Below are positions 16,548 through 25,843 of a DNA stretch of 64,000 bases, piece after piece. Position numbers and translations under genes: made by a program. Each line of letters begins with the position of its first letter. The first letter of the stretch is position 1. The stretch is from Anaerolineales bacterium (GTDB lineage Bacteria; Chloroflexota; Anaerolineae; 4572-78; J111), in the NCBI GenBank assembly GCA_015075185.1, contig JABTUW010000004.1, positions 248,001 through 312,000 of the forward strand. Reading direction: 5' to 3'. The notes under the pieces are model-generated. The model worked only from the letters and a program-made list of their open reading frames with translations, did not search any database and was not told the DNA's origin.

Positions 16548-18182
16548 ATGGCCACTATTCGTTCCTTTGTCTTGGTCTCCGGCGACCCGGAAAGTCTCAA
16601 CCGGGGCGCGGCGGCTGTTTTTGAACGGCTACAACAGGAAATCAGATCCTTTGGTTTGCAGAATGAAATCTCGGTGACGATGACCGGCGATGTAGGGCGG
16701 CACGATGCTCTGCCTCTCGTCATTGTTTATCCTGAGGCAGTGATCTATGGCCCAGTCACGCCCGATAAAGTACCTCTCCTCGTCGAGGAGCATTTGTACA
16801 AGGGCCGGATAGTCGCCGAGCTGCAAGCCTCGACCAGAGAGTTATCGGGGCGCATCGCCTGGCTATCGGCCCGCAAAGGTACGCTGCCGGCGGAGCAGCG
16901 GATTGTCCTGCGGCGAGCCGGCCTGATTGACCCCGAAGATATCGAAGATTACATCTTGCACGATGGCTACGAAGCCCTGGGCAAAGCTCTCACCCTGATG
17001 TCACCCGGCGAAGTGATTGAAGAGATTACCCAATCAGGGCTGCGGGGGCGTGGCGGGGCTGGCTTCCCGACCGGCTCCAAGTGGAGCTATGTAGCCAAGG
17101 TGGACAATTACCCCAAGTACATCATTTGTAACGCCGACGAAAGCGAGCCGGGCACATTCAAAGATCGGCTGGTCTTGGAAGGCGACCCGCACAGCATTAT
17201 CGAGGCGATGAGTCTGGCCGCCTATGCGGTCGGGGCCAGCGAAGGTTACATCTACATTCGGGGTGAGTACAAATTGGCCCAGCAACGGCTGGCTAAAGCC
17301 ACTGAGCAGGCCAAGGCAATGGGCTTTCTGGGCGCGAACATTTTTGGCACTGATTTTAGCTTTAATATTCACATCCACAGTGGGGCCGGAGCTTACATCT
17401 GCGGTGAGGAAACAGCCCTGATTGAGTCCGTTGAGGGCAAGCGGGGCGAACCGCGAGCGCGTCCCCCTTACCCGACTACCCATGGCTTGTGGGGCAAGCC
17501 GACGGTGATCAATAATGTCGAAACTTTGGCGAACATTCCGGCCATTATTTCCAATGGCGCAGCCTGGTTCCGGGGCTTTGGCACCCAAAGTAGCCCTGGC
17601 ACCAAGGTCTACACTATTTTGGGCAATGTTAATATGACCGGCTTGATTGAAGTGCCGATGGGGATCACCCTGCGCGAAGTGATTACCATTTACGCCAAAG
17701 GCATGAAAAATGGCGCAACCTTCAAGCTGGCTCAAACCGGCGGCTCCAGCGGTTCAATCATTCCGGCCAGCTTGCAGGATACGCCGATGGATTTCGACTC
17801 ATTTAGCCGGGCCAGCGTTTCGCTGGGGTCAGGCGCGCTTTTGATTTGCGATGAGGACACCTGTGTGGTGGACCTGGCCCGGGTGCTATTGAATTTCTTC
17901 AGGCAGGAATGTTGCGGCAAATGTACCCCCTGCCGCATTGGCACCCAGCGCGCCTACGAGATTCTGACCAACTTAGCCGAGGGCACGGCCCAACTAAGCG
18001 ATTTGGATTATTTACAGAAGTTGAGTGAAAGCCTTGCTCAATATTCTAACTGCGGCCTCGGACAGACAGCCGGAGTCCCTATTCGTGATATTCTCAAATA
18101 CTTCAGAGCAGAAGTCGAGGCCCATGTGCGATTGAAAATTTGCCCCGCAGGGGCCTGCTTGATGAAAGTTCAGCAGGTGTAA
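16548..18182 (+). CDS. NuoF-like FMN/NAD(H) subunit of formate dehydrogenase (beta)
   Basis: A 544-residue HydB/NuoF homologue. The FMN/NADH loop GRGGAGFPTG is at about 167-176, and the C-terminal [4Fe-4S] site CCGKCTPC (about 455-462) plus C502 is intact. A further CPAGAC lies near the end. Notably, the N-terminal 95-residue thioredoxin-like domain contains no cysteine at all, so it cannot carry the [2Fe-2S] cluster present in the HoxF copy at 2.7 kb. It transfers electrons from FdhA to NAD+ in the family model. It is coupled to the preceding NuoE gene (two-base gap) and separated from fdhA by a strong hairpin. Confidence 0.9.
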   Translation: MATIRSFVLVSGDPESLNRGAAAVFERLQQEIRSFGLQNEISVTMTGDVGRHDALPLVIVYPEAVIYGPVTPDKVPLLVEEHLYKGRIVAELQASTRELSGRIAWLSARKGTLPAEQRIVLRRAGLIDPEDIEDYILHDGYEALGKALTLMSPGEVIEEITQSGLRGRGGAGFPTGSKWSYVAKVDNYPKYIICNADESEPGTFKDRLVLEGDPHSIIEAMSLAAYAVGASEGYIYIRGEYKLAQQRLAKATEQAKAMGFLGANIFGTDFSFNIHIHSGAGAYICGEETALIESVEGKRGEPRARPPYPTTHGLWGKPTVINNVETLANIPAIISNGAAWFRGFGTQSSPGTKVYTILGNVNMTGLIEVPMGITLREVITIYAKGMKNGATFKLAQTGGSSGSIIPASLQDTPMDFDSFSRASVSLGSGALLICDEDTCVVDLARVLLNFFRQECCGKCTPCRIGTQRAYEILTNLAEGTAQLSDLDYLQKLSESLAQYSNCGLGQTAGVPIRDILKYFRAEVEAHVRLKICPAGACLMKVQQV

Positions 18183-18190
18183 CCGCCTGA

Positions 18191-18228
18191 GTGCAGCGCA
18201 CTTTAGCGCGTGGAAAAGTGCGCTGCAC
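18191..18228 (+). terminator. GC-rich hairpin between the NuoF2 and fdhA genes
   Basis: GTGCAGCGCACTTT (18191-18204) pairs exactly with 18215-18228 across a ten-base loop. No T-run follows, and fdhA follows 52 bases later in the same direction. It may be an mRNA processing or stability element that sets subunit ratios, or a REP-like repeat. Confidence 0.55.
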
Positions 18229-18280
18229 CGCGGGGCTGAATAGATAAATGTGCAATCCTAACACACCGGGAGGATAGATA

Positions 18281-21049
18281 ATGATCAATATCACCATAAA
18301 TGACAAAAAGCTTGAAGTGCCCGAAGGGCTAACGGTGCTTCGGGCGGCGGAGTTGGGCGGAATTACCATTCCGACCCTCTGCGATCATCCAGACCTGACA
18401 CCCTATGGAGGGTGTCGCCTGTGTCTGGTGGAAATTGAAGGCATCCGCACTCTACAAACGGCCTGCACCATTCCGGCCAGTAACGGTATGGTCGTCCGCA
18501 CCGAAACCCCGGCGCTGGCCGAGTCGCGCAAAACAATCTTGGAGTTGTTGTTGTCCGACTACTTTAATGCTGGCTACACCAACGGCAATCACGACGACAC
18601 CGAGTTTATGCATTGGGTCAAGTATTACCAGGCGCAGCCGCCCAAGGGTTTTGAACAAAAGGCACGCTACCCGGTGAACAGCGACCCCAATCCGTTTGTC
18701 TGGGTTGACCTTAACAAGTGTATCCTGTGCAACCGCTGCGTGCGGGCCTGCGCCGAAGTGCAAGGGCGCTTTGTTTGGGGGCGGGCCGAACGGGGTTTCG
18801 ATACCCAAATCGTGGCCGGATTCTACAACACCATGCTTGATGCCCGCTGCGAGTCGTGCGGTGCGTGCGTGGCTTACTGCCCCACCGGGGCGTTAGACAA
18901 CAAGATGTCGGTTGGGCTGGGTAAGGCCGATAAAGTGGTAACTACCACCTGTACCTACTGCGGGGTGGGCTGTAATCTGGATCTCAATATCAAAGACGGT
19001 AAGATCATTCGTGTCACCTCAAATCCCAAAGCGCCGGTCAACGGCATGGCTTTGTGTGTGAAAGGCCGCTATGGCTATGATTTTGTGCATCACCCTGACC
19101 GGCTGACCAAGCCTAAAGTCCGTAAATATTTGCTCGAAGGCACGGGAGTGCGGGATAAGGCCGCGGGCCGGGGTGAATGGGTTGAGGTTGATTGGGATAC
19201 GGCGCTCGACATCACTGCGCGCAAACTGCGCGATGCGCGTGACACAGCCGGGGCCGACAGCTTGGGTATTCTGACTTCGGCCAAGTGCCTGAACGAAGAA
19301 AACTACCTGATGAACAAACTGGCCAGGCAGGTGATCGGAACCAACAATATAGATCACTGCGCCCGTCTCTGACACAGCAGCACGGTGGCCGGTCTGGCCG
19401 CCTCCTTTGGTTCGGGCGCTATGTCCAACTCGATGGATGATGTCGCCGGGTTTGCCCAGGCGATGTTGATTATCGGGTCGAATACCACAGAACAACACCC
19501 CGTTTTTGGGGCCAAGATTCGCCAGGCGGTGTTGCGGCGCAAGGTCAAGCTGGTTGTGGCCGACCCGCGCAAAATTGATATTGCTGAGTTCGCCACGCTG
19601 CACCTGCAACAGCGTCCCGGCACCGACATTGCCCTGCTCAACGGTCTGATGAATATCATTCTGGCAAAAGGCTGGGAAGATCAGAAGTTTATCGCCGAAC
19701 GGACGGAAGGCTTTGAAGATTTCAAGGCGTTGATCGAACAGTATACGCCGGACAAGGTAGCCGAGACGACCGGCGTGCCGGTAGAGCAACTGTACGAGGC
19801 CGCCGAAATCCTGGCTACAAACAAGCCGATGGCGGTCATCTGGGCGATGGGGATTACCCAGCACATCGTCGGCGTGCGCAACGTGATGGACCTGGCTAAC
19901 CTGCAAATGCTGCTGGGCAACATGGGTGTGCCCGGCGGTGGGGTCAACCCGCTGCGCGGCCAGAACAATGTTCAAGGCGCCTGCGACATGGGCGGACTGC
20001 CCAACGTTTATCCCGGCTACCAGCCGGTCGTGAATGAGGACGCCCGCAAAAAGTTTGAAGCGGCCTGGGGCGTATCCCTGCCGAATAAAGTCGGCATTAC
20101 CGTCACCGAAATGATTCCGGGAATCATCGAGGGTAAAATCAAGGCCTTGTACATCTTGGGCGAAGACCCAATCATGAGCGATCCGGACACTGAACACGTG
20201 CGTCACTGCCTGGACGAGTGTGATTTTATCGTCTTGCAGGAGATTTTTCCCTCGGAGACCGCGCCTTACGCGGACGTATTGCTGCCCGGCGTGACTTTTG
20301 CCGAAAAAACCGGCACTTTTACCAGCACCGAGCGGCGCATTCAGATGGTGCGCCAGGCTGTTGAGTCGCCCGGCGAGGCCCGGGAAGACTGGCGCATTAC
20401 GGCCGAACTGGCCCGGCGCATCCTGGCGGGCGGGCAGCGGCAAGTGAGCGGCGGAACACACGCCGGTTGGGATTACACCAGCACCGAGCAAGTTATGGCC
20501 GAAGTTGCTGCCCTGACGCCCAGCTATGCCGGAGTCAGCTTTGAGCGTCTGGAGCGTGGGGACCGGCTGCAATGGCCAGTCAAGAGCACCGACCATCCCG
20601 GCACCCCCGTCCTGCACATCGGCCAGTTTACGCGCGGTCTGGGCAAATTTGCACCCATCGAGCATGTGCCGCCGGCGGAACTGCCGGATGACGAATATCC
20701 AATCCTCCTGAGCACGGGTCGGGTGTTGTATCACTGGCACGGCGGCGAGATGACTCGCCGGGCCAAGGGGTTGATGGAAGTCTACGGGCAGGCCCTGGTA
20801 GAAGTAAACCCGGATGACGCCGAACGATTAGGCCTTAACGGCAACAAACGAGTCCGGGTTACCTCCCGGCGCGGCAGCATCGAAGCCGAAGCCTGGGTAA
20901 CCGACCGGGTGCCGCCGGGTATGGTTTACACCAACTTCCACTTCCCTGAAACCTCGGCCAACATATTGACTCTGATCGCTCTGGACCCGGTGGCCAAGAT
21001 TCCGGAGTACAAAGTGTGTGCGGTCAAGGTCGAACGAGTTGAGGCGTGA
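18281..21049 (+). CDS. fdhA: Formate dehydrogenase alpha subunit, selenocysteine-containing (UGA read-through)
   Basis: A molybdenum/tungsten bis-MGD formate dehydrogenase catalytic subunit, 922 residues when the in-frame TGA at 19370-19372 is read as Sec364. The context CARL-U-HSSTVAGLA is the exact active-site surrounding of FdhF/FdhA enzymes, and both halves are in one frame. N-terminal clusters are [2Fe-2S] (C34, C45, C48, C62), two [4Fe-4S] (C147/150/153/157 and C190/193/196/200), and the Fdh-type [4Fe-4S] (C224, C227, C231, C259). The NuoG His-Cys3 cluster is missing. It is part of an NAD-linked complex with the upstream NuoE/NuoF. FocA and FdhD follow. The reaction is formate oxidation to CO2, or the reverse. 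Selenocysteine machinery (selA-D) must lie elsewhere. Confidence 0.95.
19370..19372 (+). other. In-frame UGA selenocysteine codon of fdhA
   Basis: The TGA lies between CARL and HSSTVAGLA, at the position of the Mo/W-ligating Sec or Cys of formate dehydrogenases. Open frame and homology continue for 558 residues after it, so it is not a true stop. An automatic gene caller will split this gene in two. Confidence 0.93.
19384..19402 (+). promoter_or_regulatory. Bacterial SECIS-like hairpin
   Basis: A 7-bp stem, GGTGGCC (19384-19390) with GGCCGCC (19396-19402, one G-U pair), and a GGTCT loop. It begins 11 bases after the UGA, the distance seen in E. coli fdhF, whose apical loop also carries GGUCU. 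It would be the SelB-binding element inside the coding sequence. Confidence 0.8.
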
Positions 21050-21083
21050 GGAGATTTTAAGATAAACTGGTCTGAGGAGGTGC

Positions 21084-21143
21084 ATGAAACAAGATTACAC
21101 CTGTACCTTAACCTACAGCTTTTTAAACAAACTGTTTCTTTAA
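21084..21143 (+). CDS. Possible 19-residue leader peptide between fdhA and focA
   Basis: ATG at 21084 follows an ideal GAGGAGG ribosome-binding site (21074-21080) by three bases. The frame reads MKQDYTCTLTYSFLNKLFL and then TAA. It resembles nothing known. It could be a leader peptide or simply a chance frame, but the strength of the ribosome-binding site in an otherwise non-coding 129-base gap is notable. The region also holds the A/T-rich stretch and the AAAGGAGA site that serve focA. Confidence 0.35.
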   Translation: MKQDYTCTLTYSFLNKLFL

Positions 21144-21178
21144 GGCATTCAACCATAACTATCTAAAGGAGAGTGTAT

Positions 21179-22114
21179 ATGAGTACTGAAGTATCTTTTG
21201 ATGCCCTTCTCCCGCCGGCCATGGCGGCCAAGGCAGAGGACCTCGGGGTCAAAAAAGCCAATCTGGGCGCAGCCAATATGTTTGTCCTGGCCATTTTGGC
21301 GGGGGCTTTTATTGCTATGGGCGCGATCTTTGCGACCACTGTCAGCGCCGGTAGTATTACCGTCAATGCCGCCGACGGTGCGGCAGCTTTTAAGACTGGC
21401 CTGCCCTACGGTGTCGTCCGCTTACTCACGGGCCTGGTCTTTACTCTGGGCCTCATCCTGGTTATCGTGGGCGGCTCAGAATTGTTTACCGGCAACAACC
21501 TAATCGTAATGGCCTTTTCCAGCGGCAAGGTTACATTTAATGCCTTGATGCGTAACTGGGCAATCGTCTACACGGGAAATTTTGTCGGCTCTATCCTGAC
21601 CGCTTACATTATGTTGTTAGGTAAGCAATATACCTTTGGCAGTGGCGCGATTGGTTTGACCGCGCTCAGTATCGGCGAGGCCAAGACCAGCCTGGATTTT
21701 ATGCAGGCAGTGGCCCTGGGGATGATGTGTAATGCTCTGGTCTGTATGGCGGTGTGGCTGTGCTACAGCGCCCGCACGACCACCGATAAGATCCTGGCGA
21801 TTATCCCCCCGATCTCGGCCTTCGTAGCTGCCGGTTTTGAGCACAGTGTGGCCAATATGTACTTTATTCCGATTGCCCTGCTCATCAAGGATTTTGGCGA
21901 CCCCAAATTCTTTGAGGCGATTGGTAGGACGGCGGCTGACTTCCCGCACCTGACCTGGGGCAACTTCTTCATCGCTAACCTGCTGCCGGTCACAATTGGA
22001 AATATCATCGGCGGTGCGGTGATGGTCGGGCTGATCTACTGGTTCGTCTATCTGCGCAAACCAAAGGTTACGGTTCCCAGCCCTCAACCGGGGGTAGCGC
22101 CTGGCAGTAAGTAA
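21179..22114 (+). CDS. focA: FocA/NirC-family formate channel
   Basis: A 311-residue membrane protein of the formate/nitrite transporter family with six predicted helices (for example AANMFVLAILAGAFIAMGAI, LLTGLVFTLGLILVIVGGSE and FIANLLPVTIGNIIGGAVMV). Family signatures are visible: ELFTGNNL in the first half and the NIIGGAVMVG type motif near the C-terminus. The ATG at 21179 has AAAGGAGA just upstream; a GTG two codons earlier is less likely. Sitting between fdhA and fdhD, it probably moves formate in or out of the cell for this formate dehydrogenase. Confidence 0.93.
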   Translation: MSTEVSFDALLPPAMAAKAEDLGVKKANLGAANMFVLAILAGAFIAMGAIFATTVSAGSITVNAADGAAAFKTGLPYGVVRLLTGLVFTLGLILVIVGGSELFTGNNLIVMAFSSGKVTFNALMRNWAIVYTGNFVGSILTAYIMLLGKQYTFGSGAIGLTALSIGEAKTSLDFMQAVALGMMCNALVCMAVWLCYSARTTTDKILAIIPPISAFVAAGFEHSVANMYFIPIALLIKDFGDPKFFEAIGRTAADFPHLTWGNFFIANLLPVTIGNIIGGAVMVGLIYWFVYLRKPKVTVPSPQPGVAPGSK

Positions 22115-22122
22115 TTGTTGCT

Positions 22123-22147
22123 CCGTTAGCTGATAGATTGCTAACGG
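22123..22147 (+). terminator. Hairpin after focA
   Basis: CCGTTAGC (22123-22130) and GCTAACGG (22140-22147) form an 8-bp stem with a nine-base loop, nine bases after the focA stop. No T-run follows, so termination strength is uncertain. Confidence 0.45.
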
Positions 22148-22156
22148 ATGTAAATC

Positions 22157-22232
22157 AAGAATGCGGATTACAAATGCCGGTACCCGGCCCTCAACGAGGC
22201 TGTATATTCCGGGGATTGTCATCCGCGTTCTT
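22157..22232 (+). other. Long stem with structured interior upstream of fdhD (candidate RNA element)
   Basis: AAGAATGCGGAT (22157-22168) pairs over 12 bp (one G-U) with ATCCGCGTTCTT (22221-22232). The 52-base interior has further self-complementary GC-rich blocks (GCCGGTACCCGG, then CCGGGG). It fills most of the focA-fdhD gap and could be an mRNA leader structure or a small palindromic repeat. No match to a known riboswitch class can be claimed by eye. Confidence 0.35.
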
Positions 22233-22281
22233 ATAGTTAGACCTTATTCCCGATAACGTTTTTTGACCTTTGTCCATAAGG

Positions 22282-23103
22282 ATGTCCGAGTTGGCATTTC
22301 TTGACGTTTCCAATACGCCTGCGCCTATCGTTGAGCGGGCAAATGAGCCGGTTTGCTACCAGCAGTATGTCTCAGGTCAGTGGCAAACAGTGAGCACCGG
22401 CGTGATTGGGGAAACGCCGGTCGGGTTGACCGTTAACGGCCAATCCTGGTTGACGCTGATGTGTACCCCCTGTGACCTGGAGGCACTGGCAGTTGGATTT
22501 CTTTTTAACGAGGGGTTGATTCAAAAGGTAGAAGAAGTCGTCTCCGTGAGAGTCTGCCCCACTGGAGACAACGTGGATGTATGGTTATCCCGTAGCGTCA
22601 ACAAGCCCGACCATTGGCGGCGTACTTCTGGCTGCACGGGTGGCGTCACTTCAACTGATACGCAAATAACGTCCCAGCCAATTCTGGATGGTGTGGTTCT
22701 CACCCCTGAGAGGGTCTGTCACTTGATCGGCCAACTCTTTGAAGCCCAGGAGTTGTATCAAAAGGTGGGCGGGGTCCACACGTCAGCCTTAAGCGATGGG
22801 CAGCAAATCCTGGTCCGGGCCGAGGATATTGGCCGCCATAATACCCTTGATAAAATCAGCGGACGCTGCTTACTTGAGGGGATTGCTCCTGCCCAGCGTA
22901 TCTTGCTAACAACCGGCCGTATCAGCTCGGAGATGCTGCAAAAATCGGCCCGTATCGGCGCTTCAGTCGTGATTTCGCGTACCTCTCCTAGCTCTCTATC
23001 CATCCGTCTGGCCGAACAGGGGCTTATCACCCTGATCGGTTACGCCCACCGCCACCGCTTCAATGTTTACACTCATGCCGAACGTATTTTGCGGTTAGGG
23101 TGA
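22282..23103 (+). CDS. fdhD: FdhD, sulfurtransferase for formate dehydrogenase activation
   Basis: A 273-residue FdhD homologue. In this family it carries sulfur from IscS-like desulfurases to the Mo/W-bis-MGD cofactor, which FdhA needs for activity. Family patterns visible are EPVCYQQYVSG near the N-terminus, LMCTPCDLEALAVGFLFNEG, the loop with SGCTGG (C-G around residue 118, equivalent to the CxxC loop but with a single Cys), and AEDIGRHNTLDKISG followed by LLTTGRISSEML. No good ribosome-binding site precedes either ATG 22282 or TTG 22270, so the start is uncertain. It sits between focA and the NuoG-like gene. Confidence 0.93.
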   Translation: MSELAFLDVSNTPAPIVERANEPVCYQQYVSGQWQTVSTGVIGETPVGLTVNGQSWLTLMCTPCDLEALAVGFLFNEGLIQKVEEVVSVRVCPTGDNVDVWLSRSVNKPDHWRRTSGCTGGVTSTDTQITSQPILDGVVLTPERVCHLIGQLFEAQELYQKVGGVHTSALSDGQQILVRAEDIGRHNTLDKISGRCLLEGIAPAQRILLTTGRISSEMLQKSARIGASVVISRTSPSSLSIRLAEQGLITLIGYAHRHRFNVYTHAERILRLG

Positions 23104-23211
23104 GCGTCTCCTAATTATTTTCTAACGGGGGGATTTTCGGGAATTCTAAGCCGTAAAAATTGACTACTCCAGGGAGTGGGGGTAAGTGATTGCGATACAA
23201 AGGAGTGACGC

Positions 23212-25218
23212 ATGACCGTCAAATTAACGATCAATGGAAAAGACATTGAAGCTCCCGAAGGAACGACGGTGTTGCAGGCCGCCGAAATGGCCGGCATCAG
23301 CATCCCCCGGTTGTGCGACCATCCCCATTTGACTCCGTATGGCGGCTGCCGCCTCTGTGTAGTGGAAGTGGCGGGCGCACCCACCTTACAACCCTCCTGC
23401 ACCCTGCCGGTCACCCAGGGAATGGTGGTCCAGACTGACACTCCGAAAATAGCAGAGGCGCGCAAACTCCTTCTAACCCTGCTCTTCAGCGAGCGCAACC
23501 ATTTCTGCATGTATTGCCAAATGAGCGGCGGTGATTGCGAATTGCAGAACGCGGCCTACGGCGAAGACATGACCCACTGGCCCCTCCAGCCCAACTGGCA
23601 GCCCTATCCGGTAGATGCCTCGCATAAACATTTTGTGCTGGATCACAACCGCTGCATTTTGTGCCGCCGTTGTGTCCGCGCTTGTGGCGAGTTGGTGGGC
23701 AATTTTACCTTGGGGGTGCAGGAGCGCGGCCCTGCCAGTATCCTGGTGGCTGATTTGGATGTGCCCCTGGGTCAAAGTACGTGTATTTCCTGTGGCACTT
23801 GTGTGCAGGTCTGCCCAACCGGCGCTTTGATTGATCGGCTTAGCGCCTACCGCGGTCGTGAGACGGAAATACAGCATATCAAGAGTATCTGCGCCGGTTG
23901 TAGTCTAGGCTGTGGCATTGATCTGGTTGTTCGAGACAACCATTTGCTGCGCATTGACGGAGATTGGGACGCACCGGTGAATGAAGGCGTTTTATGCCAG
24001 AAAGGCCGCTTTTTGCCACTCCAAGAGGAACGAGAGCGAATTTTGACCCCTCTGGTGCGCAAAGCTGGGACCTTAAAAGCGGCTACCTGGATCGAAGCGT
24101 TGGATAGGGTGACGGATAAGTTGAAACCCCTTATCGGCCAGAATGGCCGCGGGGTCGCGGCGCTGGCATCAACCCGATTATCAGTCGAGGCGCTCCACAG
24201 TTTCAAGCAGCTTTTTGCCGAGAAGATAGGTAGTGAGATGGTCACCAGCATCGAAGAAGGGGTGACCACGGCCTTACCGGGTAGAGTAGCCCAAGAATTG
24301 GGCCGGTCCTTCGAAGGTAATCTCTCCGCTCTGAAAACGGCCGATTGTGTGTTTGCCATCGGCACCGACCTGATTGACAGTCACCAGTTGGCTGGCTTCT
24401 TCATCAAACGCAACCTGCCCAAAGGAATCAAACTGATTGTTGTTGATCCAAATGATAATGACCTGCATGAGTTGGCCGATTTTTCGCTGCGGCCGAAGAA
24501 GGGGTCTGATTACGATTTGCTGTTGGGGCTGATGGCCGAGACTGGCCAAATGGAGGTCAAGAGGGGGGAGCCAGCCCAGCCGGTTGATCTATCGAAGTAT
24601 AGGCCGGGTGAGGTTAGCCGGACCACCGGCATCCCGGCTGAAATGATCAGGGCAGTGGCCCAATTGCTGGCTTCGGCCAAGAGCCCCGCTTTTGTTTATG
24701 GCAAGGGCGTCACCCGGGGCGGTTTCCCCATCGTGCTGCTCGCTCTGCTGGACTTGGCTCGCCTGGTAGGGGCGCTGGATGCCGAACATTCCATGATTCT
24801 CAGTGTGAAAGGCGAGGCCAATAGTCTGGCCGCCTATCAATATGGATTAGATAAAACGTTTGAGATTAAGGATCAGGGGGTAGTTTATCTGGCTCTTGGC
24901 GATGATTATGCCAGCGCACGCCTGGTACGCCGCGTGGAAAGGGTTCCCTTTAAGATTGTGCAGGCCAGCTATGTTTCTCCGGCGACAGCCATAGCCGATG
25001 TTGTTCTTCCGGTGGAGATGTGGGCTGAAGAAGAAGGGCATTACCTTAACTTGGAAGGGCGGCTGCAAGAAGTTCATCGTGGTCTGACCCCGCCAGAAGA
25101 AGTTCGTTCTCATGTGGACATTCTGGAAGCGATTGCGGCTCAATTAGATTTCAGCCTGGATCCGGGTTGGCGGAATGAATTGGAGAAACGTGTCCCGCCG
25201 AATGCACTTATGGTGTAA
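23212..25218 (+). CDS. NuoG/HydA-like iron-sulfur subunit with vestigial molybdopterin domain
   Basis: A 668-residue protein. N-terminal clusters are [2Fe-2S] C35/46/49/63, His-Cys3 H97/C99/C102/C109, two [4Fe-4S] C148/151/154/158 and C191/194/197/201, and a further [4Fe-4S] C227/230/234/262. From about 280 on, it follows a shortened molybdopterin-oxidoreductase fold with no catalytic Cys or Sec (the segment TSIEEGVTTALPGRVA replaces the active-site loop), so it is likely structural, as in NuoG. It immediately precedes the second [NiFe] small and large subunits. By position it corresponds to the non-catalytic HydA of electron-bifurcating [NiFe] hydrogenases (HydABCSL), which conducts electrons from HydB to the NiFe dimer. 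Confidence 0.85.
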   Translation: MTVKLTINGKDIEAPEGTTVLQAAEMAGISIPRLCDHPHLTPYGGCRLCVVEVAGAPTLQPSCTLPVTQGMVVQTDTPKIAEARKLLLTLLFSERNHFCMYCQMSGGDCELQNAAYGEDMTHWPLQPNWQPYPVDASHKHFVLDHNRCILCRRCVRACGELVGNFTLGVQERGPASILVADLDVPLGQSTCISCGTCVQVCPTGALIDRLSAYRGRETEIQHIKSICAGCSLGCGIDLVVRDNHLLRIDGDWDAPVNEGVLCQKGRFLPLQEERERILTPLVRKAGTLKAATWIEALDRVTDKLKPLIGQNGRGVAALASTRLSVEALHSFKQLFAEKIGSEMVTSIEEGVTTALPGRVAQELGRSFEGNLSALKTADCVFAIGTDLIDSHQLAGFFIKRNLPKGIKLIVVDPNDNDLHELADFSLRPKKGSDYDLLLGLMAETGQMEVKRGEPAQPVDLSKYRPGEVSRTTGIPAEMIRAVAQLLASAKSPAFVYGKGVTRGGFPIVLLALLDLARLVGALDAEHSMILSVKGEANSLAAYQYGLDKTFEIKDQGVVYLALGDDYASARLVRRVERVPFKIVQASYVSPATAIADVVLPVEMWAEEEGHYLNLEGRLQEVHRGLTPPEEVRSHVDILEAIAAQLDFSLDPGWRNELEKRVPPNALMV

Positions 25219-25297
25219 AGCGTAATGCGTAAATTTTTGCATATCCGGTGTTAAGCATCAGAGATAAACCCTGCGTTTGTGAAAAGGAAAAGTTGAT

Positions 25298-25840
25298 ATG
25301 GCAAAACCTAAAGTTTCAAGTGACTGGTTGGCGGCTTGTGCGGGTTGTCACATGTCGTTGCTGGATATTGATGAACGGATTATCCAACTGGCGGAACTGG
25401 CCGATATTCGAGCCACGCCGATCACTGATCTCAAAGAGCCGGATGAAAGCGGTGTTGATGTCGGTATTTTGACCGGGGCGGTCAATACCACGACGAACGA
25501 AGAAGTCGCACTACGGATGCGCGAACGCTGCAAAACCCTGGTGGCCCTGGGTGATTGCGCGGTGTTTGGCGGAGTGGCGGCCATGCGCAACTTTTTTAAG
25601 CTGGAGGATGCGCTGCGCCGGGCCTACATCGAAACCGAAAGCACCGACGACGCCGGGAAAATTCCGGCCAGTCCGGAACTTGGCGTGCCGACCGAAGTAA
25701 GGGCTGTGGGTGAAGTAGTGACGGTGGATGTCTGTGTGCCCGGCTGCCCGCCTGAGGCCGATGTGATTTTCTATGCTCTAAGTGAACTGGCTCAGGGACG
25801 CAAGCCTGAACTCAAAGGTGATAAGCTGCATTGGCACTGA
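25298..25840 (+). CDS. [NiFe] hydrogenase small subunit, second copy (HydS/HoxY-like)
   Basis: A 180-residue small subunit with proximal [4Fe-4S] ligands C14-x2-C17 (AACAGCHMS), C87 (GDCAVFGG) and C150 (VPGCPPEAD). It has no signal peptide, so it is cytoplasmic. It is about the size of HoxY at 5.2 kb but clearly divergent, so the two hydrogenases are paralogues rather than a recent duplication. It sits 79 bases after the NuoG-like gene and 90 bases before the large subunit; that second gap is a palindromic repeat. Confidence 0.93.
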   Translation: MAKPKVSSDWLAACAGCHMSLLDIDERIIQLAELADIRATPITDLKEPDESGVDVGILTGAVNTTTNEEVALRMRERCKTLVALGDCAVFGGVAAMRNFFKLEDALRRAYIETESTDDAGKIPASPELGVPTEVRAVGEVVTVDVCVPGCPPEADVIFYALSELAQGRKPELKGDKLHWH

Positions 25841-25843
25841 GCT

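Noticed and set aside
19370..19384. Stop codon that would make fdhA two truncated genes or a pseudogene
   Set aside because: Both halves lie in one frame, the context is the Sec motif of formate dehydrogenases, and a SECIS-like hairpin follows. Selenocysteine read-through explains it.
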